Positions 34,813-43,730 of a DNA stretch of 64,000 nucleotides are shown here, in pieces. A program made the translations under genes and the position numbers. Below the pieces are notes generated by a model that had not been told where the DNA came from, did not search any database, and saw only the letters and a program-made list of their open reading frames with translations. Position 1 is the first letter of the stretch. Each line of letters starts with the position of its first letter. The DNA comes from Acidisoma sp. PAMC 29798 (GTDB lineage: Bacteria > Pseudomonadota > Alphaproteobacteria > Acetobacterales > Acetobacteraceae), in the NCBI RefSeq assembly GCF_030252425.1, contig NZ_CP126994.1:4335001-4399000 (forward strand). The letters are read 5' to 3'.

Positions 34813-35493
34813 TCAACCACGGGGATCGCCATAGGGGACATGGACGACCCGGTTGACGAAGATGCCCGGGGTGACGATCACTTCCGGGTCCAGCGACCCC
34901 AAGGGCACGATGTGTTGCGCTTGCACCACCGTCAGCGCGGCGGCGGTCGCCATCACCGGATTGAAGTTCCGTCCGCTTTTGCGGAAGGTACAGTTACCCC
35001 AACGGTCGGCTTCCCAGGCTTCGACGAGCGCGACGTCGCCGGGCAGGGCGTATTCCAGAACCTGGTGCCGGCCGCCGATCTCGCGCGTTTCCTTCTTGTC
35101 CGAAAGCTTGGTGCCGTAGGATGTGGGTGTGTAGAAGGCGCCGACGCCGGCACCGGCGGCGCGAATGCGCTCGGCGAGCGTGCCCTGCGGCACGATCTCC
35201 AACTCCAGGCGGCCCGCCTTGAACAATTCCTCGAAGACGACGGATCCGGCCGAGCGCGGGAAGGAGCAGATGATCTTCCGCACGCGCCCCGCATCCAGCA
35301 GCTTGGCGAGGCCGACCCGCCCCGCGCCGGCATTATTGGCGACAATCGTCAGGTCACGCGCGCCTTGCTCGATCAAGCCTTCGATCAGCACATCCGGCTG
35401 CCCGACGGCGCCGAACCCGCCGACGAGCACCGTCGCGCCATCTGCGATTCCCTCCAGCGCCGAAGCGACGCTGCCGACGATCTTGTCGATCAT
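34813..35493 (-). CDS. pcaI: 3-oxoacid (3-oxoadipate) CoA-transferase subunit A
   Basis: A 226-residue alpha subunit with the CoA-transferase glycine loop VLVGGFGAVGQPDVLI and the PcaI-like block DRWGNCTFRKSGRNFNPVMA. It is the first gene of pcaIJF, which carries 3-oxoadipate to TCA-cycle units. No aromatic-ring-cleavage genes (pcaGH, pcaB, pcaC, pcaD) or PcaQ/PcaR regulator are present here, so the operon either serves a pathway encoded elsewhere or handles another 3-oxoacid. Confidence 0.9.
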   Translation of the reverse strand: MIDKIVGSVASALEGIADGATVLVGGFGAVGQPDVLIEGLIEQGARDLTIVANNAGAGRVGLAKLLDAGRVRKIICSFPRSAGSVVFEELFKAGRLELEIVPQGTLAERIRAAGAGVGAFYTPTSYGTKLSDKKETREIGGRHQVLEYALPGDVALVEAWEADRWGNCTFRKSGRNFNPVMATAAALTVVQAQHIVPLGSLDPEVIVTPGIFVNRVVHVPYGDPRG

Positions 35494-35661
35494 CTTGATT
35501 GCTCTCCCACGTCACAGCCCAAACCGGGTCTATCCTATAAGGCTGTCATAGCGGGTCGGGTTTGGCCAGCGCCCGCGCTCGGCCCTCACCTCGTCATGCC
35601 TCTGGACCATATGGGGTGCCAAAGCGCGTCATGTCGGTTTCGACCTCTTCGCGCGCCTGTC

Positions 35662-35690
35662 TGGACAGGGCAGCGCCGCGGGGATATAAC
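35662..35690 (+). promoter_or_regulatory. Predicted sigma70-type promoter of the second glycan block
   Basis: TGGACA (35662-35667) and TATAAC (35685-35690) with a 17-base spacer, ending 33 bases before the ATG of the methyltransferase-GT4 gene. Each hexamer differs from consensus by one base. The -35 sits inside an inverted repeat CCTGTC-TG-GACAGG (35656-35669), which could be an operator. The rest of the 230-base region 35494-35723 shows no gene. Confidence 0.55.
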
Positions 35691-35723
35691 TGTGCTGTAT
35701 CGTAACGAATAAGTCAGGGTGTG

Positions 35724-38700
35724 ATGAACCTCAAGCTCGGCGGCGCCATGGCCCGTGCGCAGCCGGCTTTGCCGGACAAGGACTATGTTTCACCCGGTCT
35801 CGCCGTCATCATGCCGGATGCAGCCTTCCCGAACATGGTGGTGGGGGATACCCGCGTGCCGCGCTGGCCGTGGTTGCGGCGCTGGGTGGAGCAGAACTGG
35901 TACACCGACCGCCGCAATCCGGATGCCGGATTCGCCAGCCGCGATGAGGCGGCGATCCTGTATAACAGCGCCCTTCTGGTCCGCGGCAAACCCTGCCTGG
36001 AAGTGGGATGCTGGCGCGGTTGGTCGACGGTCCACCTCGCCCTCGGTGCAGGCGCGGTGCATACCGTCGATCCCATCCTGGGGGACCGCGACTTTGCCGA
36101 AAGCCTGCGCGCCTCCTGCAAGGGCGCCGGCGTCATCGACCGTGTGAGCGTCCACGAAGGGTCCAGCCCCGGCGCCATCGACACGCTGTCCCAATCCACC
36201 GGGACCCGCTGGTCCCTCATTTTCATCGATGCCGATCACGAGGGTGATGCACCCTGCCGCGATGCGGAAGCGGCCCTCAGGAATGCGGCGGACACCGCCC
36301 TGGTGCTGTTCCACGATCTGGCCTCCCCGTTTGTGGCGGCCGGGCTTGATGTGATGCGCAACGCGGGCTGGCGCACGATGGTTTACCAGACCATGCAGAT
36401 CATGGGCGTGGCCTGGCGCGGCGAGATCGAGCCGATCGCGCATATCCCCGATCCTCGGATGTTCTGGACACTTCCTGCGCATCTCGCGGGTTACGAGGTC
36501 AGCGGCTGGAAACGCCCGACACTGCCCCGCATCGATGGTGGGTGGTGGCCGAACATGACCTTGGAGGATCGTGTTCGCGCGGCGGCCTTCCGGGCGCAGG
36601 CGGCCGAAGATGACCGCACGGCCATCCTGCTCGAGCATCGGGCCGCCATGGCGTGCGCCCAGGGCGAGATGGACCACCTTCGCGCCATGGTCGCGACTGA
36701 GCGTGCCGGCGCGGGGCGCGCCGAGGCGCGTCTGGTTCCCTTGGCGGAGCGGCTGGGTGCCGCCGCGCTCGAATGCGACCAACTTCTGCGCCGTGCCCAG
36801 GCCGCTGAAAGCCGCCTGGAGGACTTGGCGGCGTCGCAGCGACAACAGGAAATCGCGCATCAAGCCCTCGACACCCAACGCCGGCAGAGGCTGGCCCGTG
36901 CCCTGGGCCAGAGCCATGAGCAGGAGAACGGAGCCATTTTTGAATTGGCGCGATGGGCGGCGCGCAAACGCGTATTGATCGGGTTGCTGCGGCGGTCCGC
37001 CCCTGAACGCAATGCCATTCTGGGTAGACAGATCGTCGTTCTTGGCATCCGCGCCCCGATCGGAGCGCCACTCATAGCGTCGCTTTTGCATCGAGCCGGG
37101 GTATTGCGGTTGCTGCGGCGATCCACGTCATCAGCCGAGGCGATAGTGGCGTCCCAGCTTTTGCGGGCGGCGATGACCTGCCGTGACCGTGCGCTGACGG
37201 GGGCGCTGACGGAGGCGCTGATGCCGGCGCTGAACCCGCCGGATGCCGGCGCCCCGCCGCTTCCGCCGCGCGCGGAGGCGGAGGCATTTGGGGAGATGGC
37301 GGCGCTCGATGAGGCCGTCGCACGCGTTCATGCCACCGCCTTGTTCGATAGCGACGACTATCGGGCACGCGCGGGTCTGGATCAGCGGACGATCGATCCG
37401 GCGTTGCATTATGTGCTGCTGGGGGAAGCGCTGGGGATCGGACCCTGCCCGACCTTCGACCCATCCTATTATGCCGCGCGCTACCCGGATGTTTTACACG
37501 CCGGCCTCGGTCTATTTCTGCATTATGCCGAGCATGGCCGGGCGGAGGGCCGATCCGGCACCATGCCCGTCCTGTCCCATGCCACTGCGCGGCAGGGCGC
37601 GCCGGACCGTGAGAACGTCATAGTCGTCGTGCATGAAAGCTCGCGCAGTGGCGCGCCGATCCTGGGCTGGAACATCGCCCGGCATTTGGCCGCGCGCTAC
37701 AATGTGTTCACGGTTCTCCTCGGCGATGGGCCATTGACGCAGGACTTCCAGGCCGTGAGCGCCGAGACCTATGGACCTTTTCCGCCAAGCCAACGTGAGG
37801 GCGTGGATATCGCCTACGGCTTACGGTCGTTGTTCGCGAACCGCCGCTTCCGATACGCGATCGTCAATAGTTCCGAATCGCGCCGGGCCGTGGAAGTCTG
37901 CGCCCGGCACGGGGTGCCGACGCTCTTTCTGCTCCATGAGTTCGGGACCTATGTGCAGCCTGTCGCCGAACTTCGGAGCGCCTTTGACTGGGCAACCGAG
38001 ATCGTCTTTCCGGCAGCCATTGTGGCGCGATCGTCTGAAACCGTGCATCCGGCGCTGAAGGATCGCCCGATCCACATTCTTCCGCAGGGCATGTCGGTGG
38101 TGCCCAAGGGCAAGTCGCTGCCCAAACCCATGCCGCTGGCCACGCTTGGCGGCCTTGCGCAGGCGCGGGAATTGGGGACGTTCCTGGTGCTGGGTGCCGG
38201 TTCTGTGGAGTTCCGCAAGGGTGTGGATCTTTTCCTGGCGACGGCGTCCACGACGGTATCAGGATCCCGTCGCGGCGGCCTTGCGCGTCCCTTGCAGTTC
38301 GTTTGGGTCGGTCATGGCTATGAGCCGACCGAGGACATGGAGTATTCGCTTTACTTGCATGAGCAGATACAGCGATCGGGCCTGGAGGATCATGTGACCT
38401 TCCTCAGTGAGGTTGCGGATCTGGAGCCGATTTATGCCCTGGCGGATGCCTTTCTGTTGTCCTCGCGGCTCGACCCGCTGCCCAATGTCTCCATCGACGC
38501 AGCCTGTCGCGGGATTCCCGTCATCTGTTTTCGGGACTCCAGCGGTATGGCGGACCTGATGCTGGCGGACCCGCTGACGGCGGCCGGCGTCGTGCCGCAT
38601 CTCGATGCCGAAGCGGCGGGACGGGAGATCACGCGTCTCGCATCGGACCCTGCCGCGTGCCGCGGAATGTCGGAGGCGACGATGCGTCTGGCGCATGAGA

Positions 38701-38774
38701 TCTTCGACATGGAGCGCTATATCGGCCAGCTTGATGCCTTGGGTCGGGCGCATGGACCGGGGGCGGGGCGGTGA
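35724..38774 (+). CDS. SAM methyltransferase - 'NPDV' motif - GT4 glycosyltransferase fusion
   Basis: A 1016-residue fusion. Residues 75-230 are a class I methyltransferase (LEVGCWRGWSTVHLALGAGA, later SLIFIDADHEGD). Residues 290-400 are a probable coiled coil rich in Ala, Glu and Arg. Around residues 545-615 are two 'NPDV'-type units (FDSDDYRARAGLD..., then FDPSYYAARYPDVLHAGLGL). The last 380 residues are a GT4 domain: LFLLHEFGTYVQPVAELRSA, VLGAGSVEFRKGVDLFL, SSRLDPLPNVSIDAACRGIP. It probably modifies and extends a cell-surface glycan. The ATG at 35724 follows CAGGGT; a GTG directly before it is the alternative. It overlaps the epimerase gene by 4 bases. Confidence 0.87.
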   Translation: MNLKLGGAMARAQPALPDKDYVSPGLAVIMPDAAFPNMVVGDTRVPRWPWLRRWVEQNWYTDRRNPDAGFASRDEAAILYNSALLVRGKPCLEVGCWRGWSTVHLALGAGAVHTVDPILGDRDFAESLRASCKGAGVIDRVSVHEGSSPGAIDTLSQSTGTRWSLIFIDADHEGDAPCRDAEAALRNAADTALVLFHDLASPFVAAGLDVMRNAGWRTMVYQTMQIMGVAWRGEIEPIAHIPDPRMFWTLPAHLAGYEVSGWKRPTLPRIDGGWWPNMTLEDRVRAAAFRAQAAEDDRTAILLEHRAAMACAQGEMDHLRAMVATERAGAGRAEARLVPLAERLGAAALECDQLLRRAQAAESRLEDLAASQRQQEIAHQALDTQRRQRLARALGQSHEQENGAIFELARWAARKRVLIGLLRRSAPERNAILGRQIVVLGIRAPIGAPLIASLLHRAGVLRLLRRSTSSAEAIVASQLLRAAMTCRDRALTGALTEALMPALNPPDAGAPPLPPRAEAEAFGEMAALDEAVARVHATALFDSDDYRARAGLDQRTIDPALHYVLLGEALGIGPCPTFDPSYYAARYPDVLHAGLGLFLHYAEHGRAEGRSGTMPVLSHATARQGAPDRENVIVVVHESSRSGAPILGWNIARHLAARYNVFTVLLGDGPLTQDFQAVSAETYGPFPPSQREGVDIAYGLRSLFANRRFRYAIVNSSESRRAVEVCARHGVPTLFLLHEFGTYVQPVAELRSAFDWATEIVFPAAIVARSSETVHPALKDRPIHILPQGMSVVPKGKSLPKPMPLATLGGLAQARELGTFLVLGAGSVEFRKGVDLFLATASTTVSGSRRGGLARPLQFVWVGHGYEPTEDMEYSLYLHEQIQRSGLEDHVTFLSEVADLEPIYALADAFLLSSRLDPLPNVSIDAACRGIPVICFRDSSGMADLMLADPLTAAGVVPHLDAEAAGREITRLASDPAACRGMSEATMRLAHEIFDMERYIGQLDALGRAHGPGAGR

Positions 38775-39721
38775 GCGAGCACCACCTGATCCTCGGCGGT
38801 GGCGGCTTCATCGGCAAGCATGTGGCTCTGCTATTGGCGCAAGCCGGCCATCAGGTCACCCTCGCCGGGCGTCGGCCTCTTGTCCATGCGATGCCCGCCG
38901 CCTTGGCGGACCGCGTTACGTTCCGGCGTTTGGAACTCGGTTCCGCCGACTGGGATGCCCTGGTGGCGAAAGCGGACGTGGTCCATCACTACGCATGGGG
39001 ATCGCTGCCGGCGAGCGCCAATGCCAATCCCGGTGGCGATCTGCGCACCAATGTCGGTTTGACGATCGACATGCTCGACGCGCTGCATCGCCGCGGGGCT
39101 GGTCGTGTGGTCTTCTCCTCATCGGGCGGCACGGTCTACGGCAAGCTGCATGCAGTTCCGGTATCGGAAGATCATCCCATGGCGCCCATCACGGCCTACG
39201 GCGCGGGCAAGGCGACGGCGGAGGTCTATCTCGGTCTCTATCGGGCCATGCATGGCCTTGATTGTCGGATCGCGCGTATCGCCAACCCCTATGGTGCGGG
39301 CCAGGACCTGTCACGCGGGCTTGGCGCGGTCACCACCTTTTTGCATCACGCTCTGAACGGTCTGCCGATTACCATCTGGGGAACCGGTGACGTGGTGCGG
39401 GACTATATCCACATCGCCGATGCGGCGCAGGCCCTGGTCGCTCTGGCGGCAGCCCCCCGCCATGAGACCTTCATCTTCAATGTCGGGAGTGGGGTCGGCA
39501 TCAGCCTCAATGAGATCGTGGCCGAGCTGGAAACCCGGCTGGGCCGAACCCTGGATGTGACCCGGACCGCGACGCGGGCCTTCGACGTTCCGATCAGCCT
39601 CCTGTCGGTCGCGCGGGCGAAGTCTGTGCTGGGTTGGGCACCCGCGCTGTCCTTCACGGATGGTATGGCCCGTACGCTGGACGATCTGCGCCGCAACCTG
39701 CCGTTCTCAACCTTGAACTGA
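38771..39721 (+). CDS. NAD-dependent epimerase/dehydratase family protein
   Basis: A 316-residue extended short-chain dehydrogenase. The NAD-binding loop is LGGGGFIGKHVALLL, and the catalytic Tyr/Lys pair is in ITAYGAGKATAEV (YxxxK). VFSSSGGTVYG holds the active-site Ser. Such enzymes make or interconvert nucleotide sugars (UDP-glucose 4-epimerase type). The start is a GTG overlapping the previous TGA (GTGA), so it is translationally coupled to the methyltransferase-GT4 protein. The last 15 bases overlap the convergent GT39-like gene. Confidence 0.9.
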   Translation: MSEHHLILGGGGFIGKHVALLLAQAGHQVTLAGRRPLVHAMPAALADRVTFRRLELGSADWDALVAKADVVHHYAWGSLPASANANPGGDLRTNVGLTIDMLDALHRRGAGRVVFSSSGGTVYGKLHAVPVSEDHPMAPITAYGAGKATAEVYLGLYRAMHGLDCRIARIANPYGAGQDLSRGLGAVTTFLHHALNGLPITIWGTGDVVRDYIHIADAAQALVALAAAPRHETFIFNVGSGVGISLNEIVAELETRLGRTLDVTRTATRAFDVPISLLSVARAKSVLGWAPALSFTDGMARTLDDLRRNLPFSTLN

Positions 39722-41458
39722 GACGCCGCACTGGGGCGGAGTAAGGGCGGGCGTCCATACACCGATCATCTGGCCGTCCGGGGCTGGCCAAAGGTGACGT
39801 TGCACGAACCCCGCCTGGCGCGCCGCTTCGGCCACCATCGGCCGATCGATCGCCGGCGGGAAATCCCCGCCAAGTCGATCGGACGTGAGCAGGGCGCAGG
39901 CGCTGGCGCTCACGGTCTTGAGCCAGTCGCGATAGCCCGCCACGGACGGGCGCGTCACGGCGGGATCGATTTGGATTTCGGCGAAGGCGCCATGCGCGTG
40001 CAGGAGTTCCGCCAGGTTGACGGTGTTGACGTTAAACAGCCCGTTCCGAAAGGCGAAGGCGATCGTGGCATGGAGACCGAAGGTTTGCGTCAGCCAATCG
40101 GCGGCGACGGTGCTGAGCGTGACCCAGGCGCGACTGGTCGTGCGATCGACGGGTTCGACCGCGCCCCTTGCCCCGTATCCGACGAAGGCTTGCGCGATCT
40201 GGATGGTGCCGCGCCCCTGCGTGACGGTGATGCCCGTGAGAACGGGCAGGCCGAGGACGGTTTCACGGGCCAGCGGTGACCGGAGATCCAGGCTCGGCAC
40301 GGTGCCCAGAATCGCCACAAGGGCGACGAGAATGGCCACCGTCGCATCGACCCGGCGGGACGTGCTGAGTCGCCACAGGCTCCATGCCGTGAGTGCCAGC
40401 AAGCTCGGCACGATGGGCGCGAAGAAGCCGGTGCCCTTGTTGTTGGATGTGGTGAGGACGAGCACGGCTTCCGCCGCGACAATGACCACGGGCAGTGCCT
40501 GTGACTGCAGGATGCGGCGCGCGGTCTGCGCTGCGCCATCGGCCGCCGCGCTCCGCACTGTGATGGCGAGCAGACCGAGAAAGCCCAGGATGATCATTAG
40601 GAGATGCGGCAGATAGAGGCTGCTGCCGAAGTCCTGCAGCATAGCGCGCCAGGCGTCGAACCCAAGCTTGGAGGTATGCGGCCCATAATTCCGCGCGTGA
40701 CCGCCATAGCCGTAACTCAGAAGGTAGTGCGTCACCAGACGGCCGTTGGGCCAGAGCCAGGTCGCACTGACCGACCCGGCCAGGACAAGGCTGCCGAGGA
40801 GCACGCCGAGGCGGCGGATCCGGTGCAGGGGATCGACGATCACGACGATGAAGGCCGCCGCCACGAGGCCGGGCACGAAGGCGATGGTCATCGTCCGCGC
40901 CAGCGGCATCAAGCCGAGGCAGAGCCCGAAGGCGGCGCCCCAGGACACACGCGCGAAGCGCGCGGAGCGGAGGATCGCGACGAGGGCGAGCGTCGTGACA
41001 AGCGCGGCCGGCATCGCGAACTGGAAGGCCCGGGCATAGATGATGATGACGGGGCAGGAGGCGGTAAGCACAGCCGCCATCAGGCCGACACGGCGCGTGC
41101 CGAGCACGCGTCCCATCATGGAAGCGGCGAGGATGCATCCGGCGCCTGCCGCCAGGGGCACGACGAACCCGGCTATGACATGCGGCCCGACGAGTGCGAA
41201 CACCAGAGACGCGAGGGCCGTGGTCAAGGGCGCCTGGATGCTGGGCATGTCGATCGCGGCGATCCAGCCGTGCAGCCCGCCATACAGCAGGCCGTTATAA
41301 TCGACGACGGCGAGGCAGAGATAACCGGCCTCGTCGATATCGAGCGTGAGGCCATGTCGGTAGACCCAGATCCAGCGCGCGCCGATGCCGATGAACAGCA
41401 GCACGATGGCGAGCAGGCACCGCCGATACCAAAGGATGCTCGTCGCCCGCCGCTCCAC
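39707..41458 (-). CDS. GT39-like integral membrane glycosyltransferase
   Basis: A 583-residue protein with about 11-12 hydrophobic helices and a periplasmic C-terminal part. The acidic motif LDIDEAGYL (near residue 40) after the first helix is the DE motif of the ArnT/PMT (GT39, GT-C) superfamily, which uses polyprenyl-phosphate sugars. The start is a GTG at 41458 with GGCGAGGCG about 10 bases upstream; the G of this GTG is the last base of the TAG of the preceding small ORF. It is convergent with the epimerase and probably acts on the same glycan. Confidence 0.83.
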   Translation of the reverse strand: MERRATSILWYRRCLLAIVLLFIGIGARWIWVYRHGLTLDIDEAGYLCLAVVDYNGLLYGGLHGWIAAIDMPSIQAPLTTALASLVFALVGPHVIAGFVVPLAAGAGCILAASMMGRVLGTRRVGLMAAVLTASCPVIIIYARAFQFAMPAALVTTLALVAILRSARFARVSWGAAFGLCLGLMPLARTMTIAFVPGLVAAAFIVVIVDPLHRIRRLGVLLGSLVLAGSVSATWLWPNGRLVTHYLLSYGYGGHARNYGPHTSKLGFDAWRAMLQDFGSSLYLPHLLMIILGFLGLLAITVRSAAADGAAQTARRILQSQALPVVIVAAEAVLVLTTSNNKGTGFFAPIVPSLLALTAWSLWRLSTSRRVDATVAILVALVAILGTVPSLDLRSPLARETVLGLPVLTGITVTQGRGTIQIAQAFVGYGARGAVEPVDRTTSRAWVTLSTVAADWLTQTFGLHATIAFAFRNGLFNVNTVNLAELLHAHGAFAEIQIDPAVTRPSVAGYRDWLKTVSASACALLTSDRLGGDFPPAIDRPMVAEAARQAGFVQRHLWPAPDGQMIGVWTPALTPPQCGVSVQG

Positions 41459-41622
41459 TAGCGCAGTCGCGCCTCGCCGGGGGTCACACCGCCGCGGCGC
41501 TTGACCATGCGATCGAAGGTCGGCTGATCGATGACGCCGTTGCGGAACAGGTTTGATTCGATACGGAACGATGTTACGCCATTCGTTACCGTTGTCGTAA
41601 GCCGGCTGGTGCTTGCCGTCAT
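41458..41622 (-). CDS. Putative small protein coupled to the GT39-like gene
   Basis: A 54-residue ORF (MTASTSRLTTTVTNGVTSFR at the N-terminus, then NLFRNGVIDQPTFDRMVKRR) whose TAG stop shares one base with the GTG start of the GT39-like gene (TAGTG), an arrangement typical of translational coupling. The ATG at 41622 has AGGAG directly against it, which is too close to be ideal. The frame stays open well upstream without another usual start codon, so the true start is uncertain. The product matches nothing I recognise. Confidence 0.38.
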   Translation of the reverse strand: MTASTSRLTTTVTNGVTSFRIESNLFRNGVIDQPTFDRMVKRRGGVTPGEARLR

Positions 41623-41748
41623 CTCCTGACAGGGCAGGCGAACCTGAGACGGTGGATCAATTTTCAGACTCTCGCTTTGAGACAGGGAACCTACTCCGTC
41701 ATGCCGAAACGAGGCTAACCGAATGGAACTGTTGGGGGAAACGCTTTC

Positions 41749-42849
41749 GTGACGATAATGTGCCGAATGGGTCGTGCGGCGATGATGTCCGCGTGTTTGT
41801 TGGCATGGGGATCAGTGGCCCATGCCGCCGATATCCCATCTTACATGGATGATATCGTTGCGGCGACGCCTCCCGCTGCGCCGCAAAGTGCCACGGACAA
41901 CGTCATCGCGCTGAACAATGCGATGTTCGATCTCTATGGTCAGGCGGGCGCCTTGGCTCAGCAAAGTATTCTTGCGCGGCATCCGATCATTCTGGGTCTG
42001 TTTTCGGGTGCTGGCGGGCAGCTTATCCTGTATCGGCCCGGCCAGCCGCCCGTCACCGCGCCGTCCGTGCCGGTCGTCTATCAACTTCTGAAGTCGATCG
42101 GCCACAGCACGATGGTGCTGGCCGTCGTTGCCGGACCGCATCTCGACAAGCCGGACGATCAATCCTGGCGCGGCCCCATCCAGGCCTATCGCACACGGAT
42201 GCAGACGGCCCTCGACAGTCTGGCTGCGACCGCGATGCCGGCCGAATGGTTGGACAACAACCGGGTCATCCTGAAGCAGAACATTGCCTTCATGGATGAC
42301 TGCCTGGCCAAGGGCGTCATTACCTTTCCGGCCTTGCAGGCCTTTGCCGAGGCGCAGAAAGCCCCGATCAAGCTGGATGTCCAATGGGCCGCCGAAACGC
42401 AGGTTCATCATTGGATGGATGTCATCGCCGGCTGGAAAAAAGAACTCGGACCAAGCTGGGCCGACACCTATGCCGCCAGCAACACGATCTATGTGGCGCG
42501 TCAGAACAACGTTATTTTCAGTACTCTGGCTCAGTTCTTCGACAAGGATGCGATGAATTCGCGCCTGATCCTGATCGAGACCATGGGCTTCACGACGACG
42601 CCGCAGGATATGCTGGATTCGCTGACGCGAATCATTTCGGATCGGGCTGTCGGTGCGTTGTTCTTCGGCAATGACAGGTTGATGGATTACGAACTGATGG
42701 GGGGCAATGCGCGTGATGCCCTGATCAAGGAAGCGACCGCGCGCGGGATGACACCCTTCCTGCCGCCGGCTGTGCCCTTCGGCTCGCATCAATGGCCGAT
42801 GTTGGTCAGCACCGGTCCCGGTGCTACGTCGATCACACAGCTTCCCTGA
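41749..42849 (+). CDS. Exported protein of unknown function beside molybdenum hydroxylase genes
   Basis: A 366-residue protein with a cleavable signal peptide (CLLAWGSVAHAAD, cleavage after AHA around residue 27). The mature part is mixed alpha/beta with IALNNAMFDLYGQAGALAQQ, LILYRPGQPPV and LFFGNDRLMDYELMGG; no family is recognised. The start is a GTG at 41749 with GGGGGAA 9 bases upstream, and the ATG at 41758 is an alternative. The FAD subunit gene of the Mo hydroxylase starts 41 bases after its stop on the same strand. A periplasmic substrate-binding or accessory role is only inferred. Confidence 0.75.
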   Translation: MTIMCRMGRAAMMSACLLAWGSVAHAADIPSYMDDIVAATPPAAPQSATDNVIALNNAMFDLYGQAGALAQQSILARHPIILGLFSGAGGQLILYRPGQPPVTAPSVPVVYQLLKSIGHSTMVLAVVAGPHLDKPDDQSWRGPIQAYRTRMQTALDSLAATAMPAEWLDNNRVILKQNIAFMDDCLAKGVITFPALQAFAEAQKAPIKLDVQWAAETQVHHWMDVIAGWKKELGPSWADTYAASNTIYVARQNNVIFSTLAQFFDKDAMNSRLILIETMGFTTTPQDMLDSLTRIISDRAVGALFFGNDRLMDYELMGGNARDALIKEATARGMTPFLPPAVPFGSHQWPMLVSTGPGATSITQLP

Positions 42850-42890
42850 TAGCCTGCGCCCGCGGCCACTCGAACAAGAAGAGAAACACG

Positions 42891-43730
42891 ATGGATCTCG
42901 TCTCGATCAAGGATGTCCGCCATCCCCGGTCGGATAACGACATTCCGCCCTGGCGCGCCGGCTATGGCTGGCTCGCCGGCGGGACCTGGTTGTTTTCCGA
43001 GCCGCAATGGGCGCTCGATACCTTGATCGATCTCGAAGGGCTCGGTTGGCCTGCGCTCCAAATTTCGCCTGAAGGGTTGGAGATCGCGGCGACCTGCCCG
43101 ATCGCCTTGGTCGATCGCTTCGTCGCACCGCCCGAATGGACGGCTGCGCCGCTTTTCGCATTCTGCTGCCAGTCCCTTCTGGCGTCGTTCAAGGTTAAGT
43201 ATTCAGCGACGGTCGGCGGCAATATCTGCATGTCTTTGCCCGCTGGCGCGTTGACATCGCTCGCCGTGGCGCTGGAGGCGACCTATACGCTGTGGCCACG
43301 GGACGGCGAGCCGCGTGTCGTGCCATCGGCCAGCTTTATCACGGGCAACCACGCCAATATCCTGGCCCCGGGGGAGCTGATGCGTAGCATCCACATTCCC
43401 ATCGCGGCGCTGACGAAGCGGTTCGCCTGTCGCCATATGTCGCTGACCCATCTCGGCCGCTCCGCCGCACTGATCATCGGCACACGCGGCGTGGATGAGG
43501 CGGGCTTCCTGCTGACCATCACGGCGGCGACGCCCACGCCGGTGCAGATCCATTTTGCGGAGATGCCGACTGCCGAGGAACTGCGGCAGGCGATCATGGA
43601 CAGGATCGACGACGAACACGGGTATTTCGAAGATCCCCATGGGCGCGCGGACTACAAGCGGCACCTCACCCGCGCCTTCGCCGAGCAGATCAGGGTCGAA
43701 CTCTCAGCCCCGACGGAAGCCGCCGCATGA
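42891..43730 (+). CDS. Molybdenum hydroxylase FAD-binding subunit (CoxM-like)
   Basis: A 279-residue medium subunit of a xanthine dehydrogenase/CO dehydrogenase-type enzyme. The FAD-binding segments are GYGWLAGGTWLFSEPQ near the N-terminus and YSATVGGNICMSLPAGA about residue 105. The C-terminal CODH flavoprotein domain follows. The start at 42891 follows AGAAGAGAAA; the open frame to 42792 is unlike the family. The stop overlaps the next gene by 4 bases (ATGA). It should pass electrons from the 2Fe-2S clusters of the large subunit to an acceptor. Confidence 0.9.
   Translation: MDLVSIKDVRHPRSDNDIPPWRAGYGWLAGGTWLFSEPQWALDTLIDLEGLGWPALQISPEGLEIAATCPIALVDRFVAPPEWTAAPLFAFCCQSLLASFKVKYSATVGGNICMSLPAGALTSLAVALEATYTLWPRDGEPRVVPSASFITGNHANILAPGELMRSIHIPIAALTKRFACRHMSLTHLGRSAALIIGTRGVDEAGFLLTITAATPTPVQIHFAEMPTAEELRQAIMDRIDDEHGYFEDPHGRADYKRHLTRAFAEQIRVELSAPTEAAA

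Noticed and set aside
35518-35570. CCAAACC...GGTTTGG inverted repeat upstream of pcaI as a terminator or riboswitch
   Set aside because: Arms are only 7 bases, about 36 bases apart, with no T-run and no known riboswitch core.
40604-41461. Long plus-strand open frame opposite the GT39-like gene
   Set aside because: Rich in His, Arg and Asp with no domain, and the opposite strand encodes a clear multi-helix membrane protein. It is a high-GC shadow.
41613-41852. Plus-strand 79-codon open frame before the exported protein
   Set aside because: Overlaps the signal-peptide region of the exported protein in another frame and has no ribosome-binding site or family.
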